From Anaerolineae bacterium (lineage in GTDB: Bacteria; Chloroflexota; Anaerolineae; Anaerolineales; Villigracilaceae), in the NCBI GenBank assembly GCA_030123675.1, contig JASJYH010000011.1, positions 1 to 47,053 on the forward strand: DNA of 47,053 nt, written 5' to 3'. Position 1 is the stretch's first letter; every line of letters starts with the position of its first letter. Position numbers and translations under genes: made by a program. The notes below the pieces were generated by a model that had not been told where the DNA came from, did not search any database, and saw nothing but the letters and a program-made list of their open reading frames with translations. Of the stretch, positions 33,941 to 41,364 are shown in pieces.

Positions 33941-35347
33941 ATGACAGACGAAAAACTTTTAGAAGATATCGGACAATATAAATACGGGTTCCATGATCCT
34001 GATGAGAACTATGTCTATAAGGCTGAAAAAGGCCTCAACCGCGAGGTTGTGGAAAATATCTCTAGTTTGAAGGAAGAACCACAATGGATGCTTGATTTCC
34101 GCCTGAAGGCCTACGATCATTACAGAAGCCGCCCGATGCCCACTTGGGGGCCGGATCTTGGAGTTATAGACTTAGAGGATATCTATTACTACGTCAAGCC
34201 AACCGAAGGCCAGGAAAAAAATTGGGATGATGTGCCCGAGGATATTAAGAATACATTTGACAAGCTAGGAATTCCGGAAGCTGAGCAGAAGTTTCTTGCG
34301 GGTGTCGGGGCGCAGTATGAGTCGGAGATGGTTTATCACTCCATTCAAGAACATCTCGAAAAACAAGGTGTCATTTTCCTTAGCATAGAAGACGGTCTGA
34401 AAGAGCACCCCGACCTTTTTCGTGAGTATTTTGGAACTGTGATTCCGATGGAAGATAACACTTTAGCCGCGCTAAATAGTGCTGTTTGGTCTGGCGGATC
34501 GTTCGTGTATGTACCGAAGGGCGTCAAGGTAGAATTACCTTTGCAGGCCTATTTCCGCATGAATATCGCCAATGTTGGCCAATTTGAGCGCACATTGATT
34601 ATTGTAGATGAGGGTGCTGAGGTTCACTATGTTGAGGGGTGTACCGCTCCAACGTACACATCGGACTCACTCCACAGTGGTGTGATTGAGATCGTGGTCA
34701 AAAAGGGAGCCCGTTCACGGTATTCGACCATTCAGAATTGGTCTACCAATGTTTACAATCTCGTAACGCAGCGCGCCAAAGTATATGCCAATGCTTCACA
34801 TGAGTGGGTGGATGCAAATCTTGGATCCAAACTCACGATGAAATACCCTTCTTGTTACCTGATGGAACCCGGAGCACATGGCGAAATGCTTTCTATGGCT
34901 TTTGCAGGTGCTGGACAAATCCAGGATGCAGGCACCAAAATGTATCATTTCGCACCGAATACGACCAGTAAGGTCACTTCTAAATCTATTAGTAAAGGTG
35001 GTGGGCGGGTATCTTATCGTGGCCTGCTCAAAGTGTATGCGGGTGCTAAAGGTGTTAAATCTAACGTAGTCTGTGATGCCTTGCTCCTTGACTCTGAGTC
35101 GCAGTCCGACACATATCCTTCTATCGAGATTGACGAAAACGATGTAAACATCGGTCACGAAGCCTCGGTTAGCAAGGTCGGTGACGAGCAACTTTTTTAT
35201 ATTATGTCTCGCGGCCTAAGCGAAGAACAAGCCACAACAATGGTAGTTACCGGTTTTATTGAGCCCCTGGTTAAAGAATTACCGATGGAATTTGCCGTCG
35301 AAATGAATCGCCTAATCCAGCTACAAATGGAAGGCAGCGTCGGCTAA
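33941..35347 (+). CDS. sufB: Fe-S cluster assembly scaffold SufB
   Basis: A 468-residue beta-helix scaffold of the SufBC2D complex on which nascent clusters are built. Typical blocks are [17 protein letters not shown] near the N-terminus, [27 protein letters not shown], the [11 protein letters not shown] segment with its conserved Cys, and [22 protein letters not shown] near the C-terminus. An AAGAGGT ribosome-binding site lies in the 12-base gap after sufC. About 195 bases separate it from sufD, with no feature I can support. Confidence 0.96.
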   Translation: MTDEKLLEDIGQYKYGFHDPDENYVYKAEKGLNREVVENISSLKEEPQWMLDFRLKAYDHYRSRPMPTWGPDLGVIDLEDIYYYVKPTEGQEKNWDDVPEDIKNTFDKLGIPEAEQKFLAGVGAQYESEMVYHSIQEHLEKQGVIFLSIEDGLKEHPDLFREYFGTVIPMEDNTLAALNSAVWSGGSFVYVPKGVKVELPLQAYFRMNIANVGQFERTLIIVDEGAEVHYVEGCTAPTYTSDSLHSGVIEIVVKKGARSRYSTIQNWSTNVYNLVTQRAKVYANASHEWVDANLGSKLTMKYPSCYLMEPGAHGEMLSMAFAGAGQIQDAGTKMYHFAPNTTSKVTSKSISKGGGRVSYRGLLKVYAGAKGVKSNVVCDALLLDSESQSDTYPSIEIDENDVNIGHEASVSKVGDEQLFYIMSRGLSEEQATTMVVTGFIEPLVKELPMEFAVEMNRLIQLQMEGSVG

Positions 35348-35542
35348 CAAACCAATATCGCAAGGGTGTACCCGTTGATAGAGTGAAATTCTAACAGGGG
35401 GTTTGCGACTTTCAAGTAATCAATCGACCTGAATCAACTGCATCAATCTGCCTCGCTGTGCACAATTAATCTTGCAAGCGATGCGATGTTCGTTGGGGTA
35501 AGCGGTCCGGTTACCAAATGTAGGTTGTAATAAGAGAATAAT

Positions 35543-36886
35543 ATGCCAGGCAAACCTAAAGTAGTTGTATCAAAAACAAGACGGACGCGTGTCATAGAGA
35601 GAGATTTTGCTTTCACAAATTCCGATGTACCAATTGCGAAAAATAAATCACTCGCTTCTTACCGGGCTCAGGCTTGGGAAGCGTTTAAACGTCTGCCAAT
35701 ACCGAAAACGACAGAGGAGCCCTGGCGCCGTACAGACTTACGCAAATTACCTGTGGAATCATTTGTGCTACCTGCTGAAGGTGCATATAAAGATTTGGCG
35801 CCTGTTCCTAAAGATCTGCTGAAGCCGCTTATCGCTGATCAACACGGTGGACAGATTGTATTTATGCCAGGTGGTGTAAAAGTTGAACTTGAAGATTCGA
35901 TTTCAAAACAAGGTGTTATATTTACTGATTTAGAAACAGCGCAGGAAAAACATCCTGACTTGCTATCACGAATTCTTGGTGAGGTTGTCAAGCCGGAAGA
36001 AGGCAAGTTCGCCGCACTAGCTGGTGCTTTAGCTCATAACGGGCTCTTGCTTTACGTTCCTAAAGGTGTCCAAATCGAGCAACCACTCCACAGCGTATAT
36101 TGGGGCCCGGGCGCATTTGCACATATTTCGCACATTCTGGTTTTGGTAGATGAAGGTGCCTCTATCACTTACGTTCACGAGTCTGCTTCACCGACTGAAC
36201 CGGATTCAAGCACTATGCACGTTGGTATTGTCGAGATCAAGGTCGAGGCTGGTGCCAATTTAAAATTCGTCGAACTTCAATCCTGGGGCAAGCATGTCTG
36301 GAATTTTAGCCACGAGCGGGCGCGCTTAGGGCGTGATGCCAATCTGGATTGGATCTTTGGCGCCATCGGCTCACGCCTGACCAAGAATTTTTCGGAGCTC
36401 GATCTGGCAGGCCAAGGCTCAAACGGACGCATGTCTGGGTTTTATTTTACCGATGGCAACCAACATCTTGACCATGACACCCAGCAGAACCACTTCGCGC
36501 CTAACACTACCAGTGATCTGCTCTTCAAAGGAGCATTAAAGGGCAAAAGCCGCTCAGTTTGGCAGGGTATGATCTATGTAGCGCCTGGAGCACAAAAAAC
36601 GGATGGCTACCAGGCAAACCGCAACCTGATCCTTGATGAACAGGCCCGTGCGGATTCTATCCCCGGTTTGGAGATCCTGGCAGATGACGTCCGCTGTACA
36701 CATGGAGCGACAATTGGAAATTTAGAAGAAGAGCCGCTCTTCTATCTTAAATCTCGTGGTATTCCGCAGGAAGAGGCTGAACGCCTGGTAGTTGAGGGAT
36801 TCTTTGATCCGATCATGCAGCGGATCCCATTTGAAGGAGTGCGGGCGCGGTTCCAATCCGCAATCTTGGAAAAGATGTTAAAATAA
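35543..36886 (+). CDS. sufD: Fe-S cluster assembly protein SufD
   Basis: A 447-residue SufB paralogue that joins SufB in the scaffold and helps iron acquisition. The N-terminal EEPWRRTDLRKL, the middle LLLYVPKGVQIEQPLHSVYW and the C-terminal DDVRCTHGATIGNLEEEPLFYLKSRGIPQEEAERLVVEGFF are SufD hallmarks; the THGAT histidine is the expected functional residue. It is the third gene of the operon. The weak ribosome-binding site (AGAG) before its ATG and the long gap from sufB suggest lower or separate translation. Confidence 0.95.
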   Translation: MPGKPKVVVSKTRRTRVIERDFAFTNSDVPIAKNKSLASYRAQAWEAFKRLPIPKTTEEPWRRTDLRKLPVESFVLPAEGAYKDLAPVPKDLLKPLIADQHGGQIVFMPGGVKVELEDSISKQGVIFTDLETAQEKHPDLLSRILGEVVKPEEGKFAALAGALAHNGLLLYVPKGVQIEQPLHSVYWGPGAFAHISHILVLVDEGASITYVHESASPTEPDSSTMHVGIVEIKVEAGANLKFVELQSWGKHVWNFSHERARLGRDANLDWIFGAIGSRLTKNFSELDLAGQGSNGRMSGFYFTDGNQHLDHDTQQNHFAPNTTSDLLFKGALKGKSRSVWQGMIYVAPGAQKTDGYQANRNLILDEQARADSIPGLEILADDVRCTHGATIGNLEEEPLFYLKSRGIPQEEAERLVVEGFFDPIMQRIPFEGVRARFQSAILEKMLK

Positions 36887-36981
36887 GGTCTTATGATTTA
36901 AAAAAAGAAAATCATAAGTGGTCAAAGTATGAATGATGAAACAAAATTAATGAATGACAAACTATAGAAATTAGGAATAAT

Positions 36982-37347
36982 ATGAATGCAACAACCACAA
37001 ATCCCAAAAAACGTAGCGTACCGGTAAAACGAAAAACGCGGAAAAGCACAATACAACCAATATCTTATATGCGTGACCCTGGCCAAGAGCATACCTTCAC
37101 GGTAGCTGAAAAAGTTGAAGCGTATTGCGATCATGAAATCAACGAAGACCGTACCCGAGATTGGCTAATGGGTACCATTGTCCAAATTGATAACAAAATG
37201 GTCGCGGTGCAATTTCGTACAAACGTTTATCTAACCGAGGGTTGGATGGTCCCGGATCGTATCTTGTGGTTTACGTTCAATTCAGAACACCTGCGCCAAC
37301 TCTCAGGGAAAAGACCCAAGATAGAAGATGAAATACCAGACTATTAG
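36982..37347 (+). CDS. Unknown protein in the suf operon, SH3/Tudor-like in outline
   Basis: A 121-residue protein that I do not recognise. It opens with a strongly basic stretch (residues ~8-22, seven Lys/Arg). Residues ~36-105 then read like a small beta-barrel: FTVAEKVEAYCDHEI, then DWLMGTIVQIDNKMVAVQF (a charged-W-x-x-G-x-V pattern as in SH3/Tudor/Agenet folds), and GWMVPDRILWF. A single Cys is present. There is no membrane segment. It lies 95 bases after sufD and 8 bases before sufS, so it is part of the operon. A role in Suf assembly or in binding nucleic acid is only a guess. An AGGAAT element precedes the ATG. Confidence 0.8.
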   Translation: MNATTTNPKKRSVPVKRKTRKSTIQPISYMRDPGQEHTFTVAEKVEAYCDHEINEDRTRDWLMGTIVQIDNKMVAVQFRTNVYLTEGWMVPDRILWFTFNSEHLRQLSGKRPKIEDEIPDY

Positions 37348-37355
37348 AGTTGTAA

Positions 37356-38600
37356 ATGGTAAACCAAAAATTAGTTGGTTTTGAAGTCAAACGTATTCGT
37401 GCTGACTTTCCGATCTTAGACAGAGAAACTCAACCTGGCATTCCGGTAATCTATCTCGATTCCACAGCCTCCTCGCAAAAGCCAATTGCCGTGATAGAGG
37501 CTATGAATGTGTTCTACCGCCGCTCAAATGCCAATATCCATCGGGGAGTGCATACCCTGGCTGAAGAAGCGACTGCTCTTTACGAAGAAGCACGCGAAAA
37601 GATCGCGAAATTTATTAATGCGCCTGCTGCAAAACAATTAATTTACACACGAAACACTACTGAATCCATCAATCTTGTGGCCCACACCTGGGCTCGTGCC
37701 AATCTCAAATCAGGTGATATGGTCATTTTGACGGAGATGGAGCACCATTCAAATTTGGTGCCCTGGCAGATGCTTAAATCGGAACGCGGGATTCGTCTTG
37801 AATTTATAACGGTGACTGAGGAGGGGCTGCTTGACTTGGACTCATACCGCTCGCTTCTGGACCAGAACCCAAAATTGGTATCGTTTACCCATATGTCTAA
37901 TGTGCTCGGGACGATCAACCCGGCTGAAGAAATCATCCGATTGGCACATGAGCATGGTGCTGTCACGCTAGTGGATGGGGCCCAGTCTGTGCCACATTTT
38001 GGTGTTGATGTCCAAAAGCTAGATGTGGATTTCTTGGCTTTCTCAGCACACAAGATGGTGGGTCCAACAGGAATCGGAATCTTATACGGAAAACAAGACT
38101 TACTAGAAAATATGCCGCCCTTCCTTGGTGGTGGCGATATGATCAAATCCGTTCACTTACAGGAATTTGTAGCCAATGAGCTGCCGTACAAATTTGAAGC
38201 GGGAACGCCCGCGATCGCAGAAGCGGTCGGATTTGGCGCCGCTGTAGATTATTTAACATCTGTTGGTATGGACGCCATTGCCGCCCACGAACACGAAATA
38301 ACGGAATACGCCCTTGAACGATTAGAAGAGGTGCCGGGGCTGAATGTGTTTGGGCCCAACTCGCAAGATAAAGGCGGAGTAGCTGCGTTCACGTTTGATG
38401 ATTTGCATCCGCATGATATAGCCCAAATCTTGGACAGGGACGGCATTGCCGTCCGGGCTGGTCATCACTGTGCACAGCCTCTGCATGAAAAATTTGGTGT
38501 TCGTGCTACAACACGGGCTAGCTTTTATCTTTACAACACAAAGGAAGAAGTGGATAAATTGATTGAAGGCCTATACAAAGTGAAGGAAGTTTTTAACTAA
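37356..38600 (+). CDS. sufS: Cysteine desulfurase SufS
   Basis: A 414-residue group II cysteine desulfurase that draws sulfur from cysteine as a persulfide for cluster assembly. The PLP lysine is Lys233 (AFSAHKMVGPTGIG), and the persulfide-forming cysteine is Cys372 (RAGHHCAQPL). The short active-site loop around that Cys is typical of SufS rather than IscS. TRNTTESINLVAH and EMEHHSNLVPWQ are also characteristic. It is followed directly by its sulfur acceptor sufU. Confidence 0.96.
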   Translation: MVNQKLVGFEVKRIRADFPILDRETQPGIPVIYLDSTASSQKPIAVIEAMNVFYRRSNANIHRGVHTLAEEATALYEEAREKIAKFINAPAAKQLIYTRNTTESINLVAHTWARANLKSGDMVILTEMEHHSNLVPWQMLKSERGIRLEFITVTEEGLLDLDSYRSLLDQNPKLVSFTHMSNVLGTINPAEEIIRLAHEHGAVTLVDGAQSVPHFGVDVQKLDVDFLAFSAHKMVGPTGIGILYGKQDLLENMPPFLGGGDMIKSVHLQEFVANELPYKFEAGTPAIAEAVGFGAAVDYLTSVGMDAIAAHEHEITEYALERLEEVPGLNVFGPNSQDKGGVAAFTFDDLHPHDIAQILDRDGIAVRAGHHCAQPLHEKFGVRATTRASFYLYNTKEEVDKLIEGLYKVKEVFN

Positions 38601-38996
38601 ATGGACGACCTTTATCGAGAACAGATCATTGAGCGCTACAAAGAACCACATTATCGCGGTCATCTTGACCCGAATGATATTCAATTTGAAGATGACAATC
38701 CGTTATGTGGTGACCACATTGAGATCACACTGCGTGTAGACAAGGACGATAAGGTGGTTGAAGCCGCCTTTGACGGCCACGGCTGTGCGATCTCACAATC
38801 GTCTGCTGATTTACTGGTCGAATCCATCCATGGAAAGGCTTTGGATGAGATTAAATCCATGAATAAGGATGCGGTACTCGATTTGTTAGGGATTGAACTT
38901 GGGCATGTGCGTCTGAAGTGCGCACTGTTGTCACTGAAAGTTCTCAAAGCCGGAGTGTATGGATTAGGGGAAGCCAATGACGATCTGGTGGCATAA
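38601..38996 (+). CDS. sufU: SufU-type sulfur acceptor
   Basis: A 131-residue IscU-like zinc protein that takes sulfur from SufS. Cys36 (NPLCGDH, with Asp38), Cys62 (GHGCAISQSSADL) and Cys107 (RLKCALLSLKVL) make up the zinc/active site of SufU, and the insertion between the second and third Cys, typical of SufU as opposed to IscU, is present though shorter than in Bacillus. The ATG immediately follows the sufS stop codon, so translation is very likely coupled. Confidence 0.94.
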   Translation: MDDLYREQIIERYKEPHYRGHLDPNDIQFEDDNPLCGDHIEITLRVDKDDKVVEAAFDGHGCAISQSSADLLVESIHGKALDEIKSMNKDAVLDLLGIELGHVRLKCALLSLKVLKAGVYGLGEANDDLVA

Positions 38997-39032
38997 GTAA
39001 ACTTTTACTCTCGAAAGAGGGGAGCAAATGTT

Positions 39033-39380
39033 ATGTTCAACTACACTGAAATTAAAGAAAACAAAGTAGATTATTTAGAGATTGCTCCTACCAGCGAGTT
39101 GCCGGAAGGTGAACGTTTATTCGTTGATATTGGAGATACGCCTGTGGTGATTTTCAATATCGCGGGAAAATTCTATGCCGTCGGGGATATATGCAGCCAT
39201 GACGATGGACCACTTGGTGATGGAGAAGTGGAAGAGTTTAGGGTGGTTTGCCCACGACACGGAGCCGAATTCGATGTGCGCTCGGGAAAAGCAGTCCGAA
39301 TGCCGGCTGTGGTGGATATTCCCGCTTATCCTGTACGGATTAAAGATGGCATGATTGAGGTAGGGGTTCCTAAGGATTAA
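39033..39380 (+). CDS. Rieske-type [2Fe-2S] ferredoxin
   Basis: A 115-residue soluble Rieske protein. The two cluster boxes are CSH (Cys54, His56 in GDICSHDDGPLGDG) and CPRH (Cys73, His76 in VVCPRHGAEFDVRSG). It resembles the small ferredoxins of dioxygenase systems. As last gene of the suf operon it could supply electrons or act as a carrier for cluster assembly. A GAGGGGAG ribosome-binding site precedes the ATG by about a dozen bases. A terminator follows. Confidence 0.93.
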   Translation: MFNYTEIKENKVDYLEIAPTSELPEGERLFVDIGDTPVVIFNIAGKFYAVGDICSHDDGPLGDGEVEEFRVVCPRHGAEFDVRSGKAVRMPAVVDIPAYPVRIKDGMIEVGVPKD

Positions 39381-39402
39381 ACGAAAATCCAGACATATGA
39401 TA

Positions 39403-39441
39403 AAAATAAATCCTCGCCAAAATTAGGTGAGGATTTATTTT
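39403..39441 (+). terminator. Terminator of the suf operon
   Basis: A 16-bp stem with one G-U pair (AAAATAAATCCTCGCC against its complement), a 7-base loop and terminal T residues, 23 bases after the Rieske stop codon. Confidence 0.88.
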
Positions 39442-39462
39442 ATTAATAATCGCACTAAGATA

Positions 39463-39828
39463 TTAAATCTTGTTAACTGATGAGTTTTCCAGGATAGATT
39501 TCAATTTAGCACTATCTTATTAAATTGAATGTTCAAGCGGTTTGGTGCCAGCACCCTCGGCCAGGTGGAAGAATCCACCTGGCTCGGCTTCGATTCTGTT
39601 CGTCATTATTGTTCAACCGGATTCTTGCCTGAAGGTGAAATCAAATTCAAATGGTATAGGCCCTTTTATTCTCCCGCCACTGAATTTCTTATTCTCTTCT
39701 GTGAAGTAATATAAAGAGGATTATTCAATTCTTAGCTGATAAATTTTCGTATTTTGCGAGTTGTTACCATAAGCATAAACCTCAGCAATTGGTATTTGGA
39801 TAACCACCTCGTATTCAAGTTTAATCAT
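39463..39828 (-). pseudogene. Decayed SRPBCC-family protein
   Basis: The start is intact (ATG at 39826-39828 with AAGGAT upstream) and encodes IKLEYEVVIQIPIAEVYAYG, the standard opening of SRPBCC lipid-binding proteins, before a stop near 39724. Other frames then give GGRIKGPIPFEFDFTFRQESG near 39640, TIMTNRIEAEPGGFFHLAEGA near 39580 and AKLKSILENSS near 39480, in the family order. At least two frameshifts and stops interrupt it. A 10-bp hairpin at 39560-39583 (loop AGAA) lies inside the relic and has no T run, so I do not call it a terminator. Confidence 0.82.
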
Positions 39829-39921
39829 CACAACATCCTTAAATTGTCAGGATACCGTGGATATTAAATCCAGCATTTATATTTATTCCATATCCCATAG
39901 AAAACGCCAGATAATTTATTG

Positions 39922-39927
39922 TATAAT
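39922..39927 (+). promoter_or_regulatory. Candidate -10 for the 54-residue basic protein gene
   Basis: TATAAT with TG directly before it; no good -35 is visible. The predicted start near 39934 leaves a ~59-base leader. Confidence 0.4.
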
Positions 39928-39992
39928 AATTTATCTATGGGGGAGTTGGAAAACCGCTATAGATTAGAATCTAATTTTGTTAGGAGGTTAAA

Positions 39993-40157
39993 TTGCCAAA
40001 AGTTAATTACAAATATAATAAGCGCCAAAAGGACATCGCTAAGAAAAAGAAGCGTGAAGAGAAAGCAAAGCGCCGCCAGGAGAAAAAGAAGAATTTATCT
40101 CTTGAAACAAACTCAGAGGCTCCCGCTGAGAAACCCCAGGAAACACCAGAAGGGTAG
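39993..40157 (+). CDS. Small basic, lysine-rich conserved-type protein
   Basis: A 54-residue protein starting at TTG 39993, with a very strong AGGAGGT ribosome-binding site at 39982-39988. It begins PKVNYKYNKRQKDIAKKKKR, continues as a charged Lys/Arg/Glu helix likely to be a short coiled coil, and ends in a Pro/Glu-rich tail. Similar MPK-x-N-Y-x-x-x-K-R-Q-x-E/D small proteins are known in many bacteria without function. A longer open frame over the same bases (from 39919) is out of register and lacks a ribosome-binding site. The NTF2-like gene follows 55 bases later. Confidence 0.78.
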   Translation: MPKVNYKYNKRQKDIAKKKKREEKAKRRQEKKKNLSLETNSEAPAEKPQETPEG

Positions 40158-40212
40158 GAACAAGAAAATGTAAGTTGTTTTATTTGGAACAAGTAGATAA
40201 AGGAGACCAACG

Positions 40213-40659
40213 ATGAGTGCAACAGAAGTTGTAAAGGAATTTTTTGAGGCTGTAAATGTGGGCAATATTGGTGCCGCAGCAGATCTGCTCGCCGATAATT
40301 TCGAATTCAGCGGACCTACTCCTGATCCAATCGGAAAGTTGCCATTTATTGGATTAACTCGCAACAATGCCATTGCTTTCCCAGACTGGACCTTTCAGCC
40401 TGGCGAATTTCAGGAAAGTTGGGATGAAGTCGTTGTATCAGTACGCATCTCCGGCACCCACTCAGGGGACTGGGACCTCTCAGCCTTAGGTATAGGCGTA
40501 AAATTGGCCACGAACAAATCCTTCGATTTGCCACCCGCGCCAGGTAATTGGACGGTGAAAGACGGAAAAATCACAGCCTTTGCTTCAAAACCCAGCCCAA
40601 CCAATGGCCTGCCGGGAATCCTCTCAGCGCTGAGATTTAACCCACCTAAAATGGATTAG
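40213..40659 (+). CDS. NTF2-like/SnoaL-like protein
   Basis: A 148-residue protein of the nuclear transport factor 2 fold. The opening ATEVVKEFFEAVNVGNIGAAADLLADNFEFSGP is typical of SnoaL-like proteins; AFPDWTFQ and VVVSVRISGTHSGDWDL follow the ester-cyclase-like pattern. Such folds serve as small enzymes or ligand-binding domains, and no substrate can be assigned. AAAGGAG lies just before the ATG. It may be cotranscribed with the small basic protein. Downstream are about 220 bases with nothing I can support before the ICMT relic. Confidence 0.82.
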   Translation: MSATEVVKEFFEAVNVGNIGAAADLLADNFEFSGPTPDPIGKLPFIGLTRNNAIAFPDWTFQPGEFQESWDEVVVSVRISGTHSGDWDLSALGIGVKLATNKSFDLPPAPGNWTVKDGKITAFASKPSPTNGLPGILSALRFNPPKMD

Positions 40660-40884
40660 TTTTCGCATAGCCATGAAACTAATGAGTGACTTTGTAACTA
40701 CACAGAACTTTCCAAAGGGAGACTCCTTTTTTGAACAGCTATATCACAATCATTATGTCAAAGTAACATAAATGGGAGTCGTATTATATTAATCTCGCAT
40801 AGCCATTAAATATTAAGTCTTCTAGGCTGAAGGTTCCTTGTGACAAAATTTATCTTATTTGTAAATTGTAATTTTAAATTTTGG

Positions 40885-41279
40885 AATTTTGGACTTGATT
40901 GTAATCACCGGCTTGGTTTTTGCTGCAAATCCGTGATTACTAGAACTTGAAGCCGCAATATTACTGCTAGGCACATAGGCTACCTTTACAATGAAAGTAG
41001 GATATATGAATATTTTGCCGGATGTAAAACGGAACATCCGGTTGGTAAGGGGAGGGACTTATGCTCTTCATTCGGTCATACGATGTACGCCGCTTTCTTG
41101 CTGACTACTCTGCCCCTGGTCCTGATAGCTTAAATCTCATCAGGGATTCGCTTTGCCTGTTCTTGATGGTCAATTTACTATTGAAGTTAACTTATGAAGA
41201 GCGATTGCTGAAACACGCGCTGCCAGAATATTCAGCGCATTTAGAAACATCCTATCTTCTGACCCCGTTCGTGTTCTAA
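40885..41279 (+). pseudogene. Decayed ICMT/phospholipid methyltransferase-like gene
   Basis: Fragments in successive plus-strand frames line up with the family: LIVITGLVFAANP then a stop near 40940, LPDVKRNIRLVRGGTYAL near 41020-41065, TMYAAFLLTTLPLVLIA near 41080-41130 (matching the RHPMYAAFLL region), and YEERLLKHALPEYSAHLETSYLLTPFVF at the end. Shifts between the fragments and two stops prevent a product. The start is not clear. Its best-preserved parts resemble other ICMT proteins more than the intact copy at 9.5 kb. A CCGGATGT hairpin at 41018-41041 lies inside. Confidence 0.78.
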
Positions 41280-41364
41280 GGATAATAAAAACGGTTATTG
41301 TCTCTGTGTCTTTAAGCAATCACTTTGTTATTGTTATTTATTGGGATATTTTTGGGCAGTCATC

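Noticed and set aside
36890-36920. Hairpin after sufD as terminator or attenuator
   Set aside because: The stem is AT-rich (CTTATGATTT), has an A-rich loop and no T run on the plus strand.
39529-39714. 61-residue open frame on the plus strand
   Set aside because: It has no ribosome-binding site and is the antisense shadow of the SRPBCC relic.
39919-40173. 84-residue Arg/Lys-rich open frame
   Set aside because: It is out of register with the 54-residue gene, which has the strong ribosome-binding site and a protein-like sequence.
41061-41279. 72-residue open frame as an independent small gene
   Set aside because: Its second half is the end of an ICMT-like protein whose upstream parts lie in other frames; it is part of a pseudogene.
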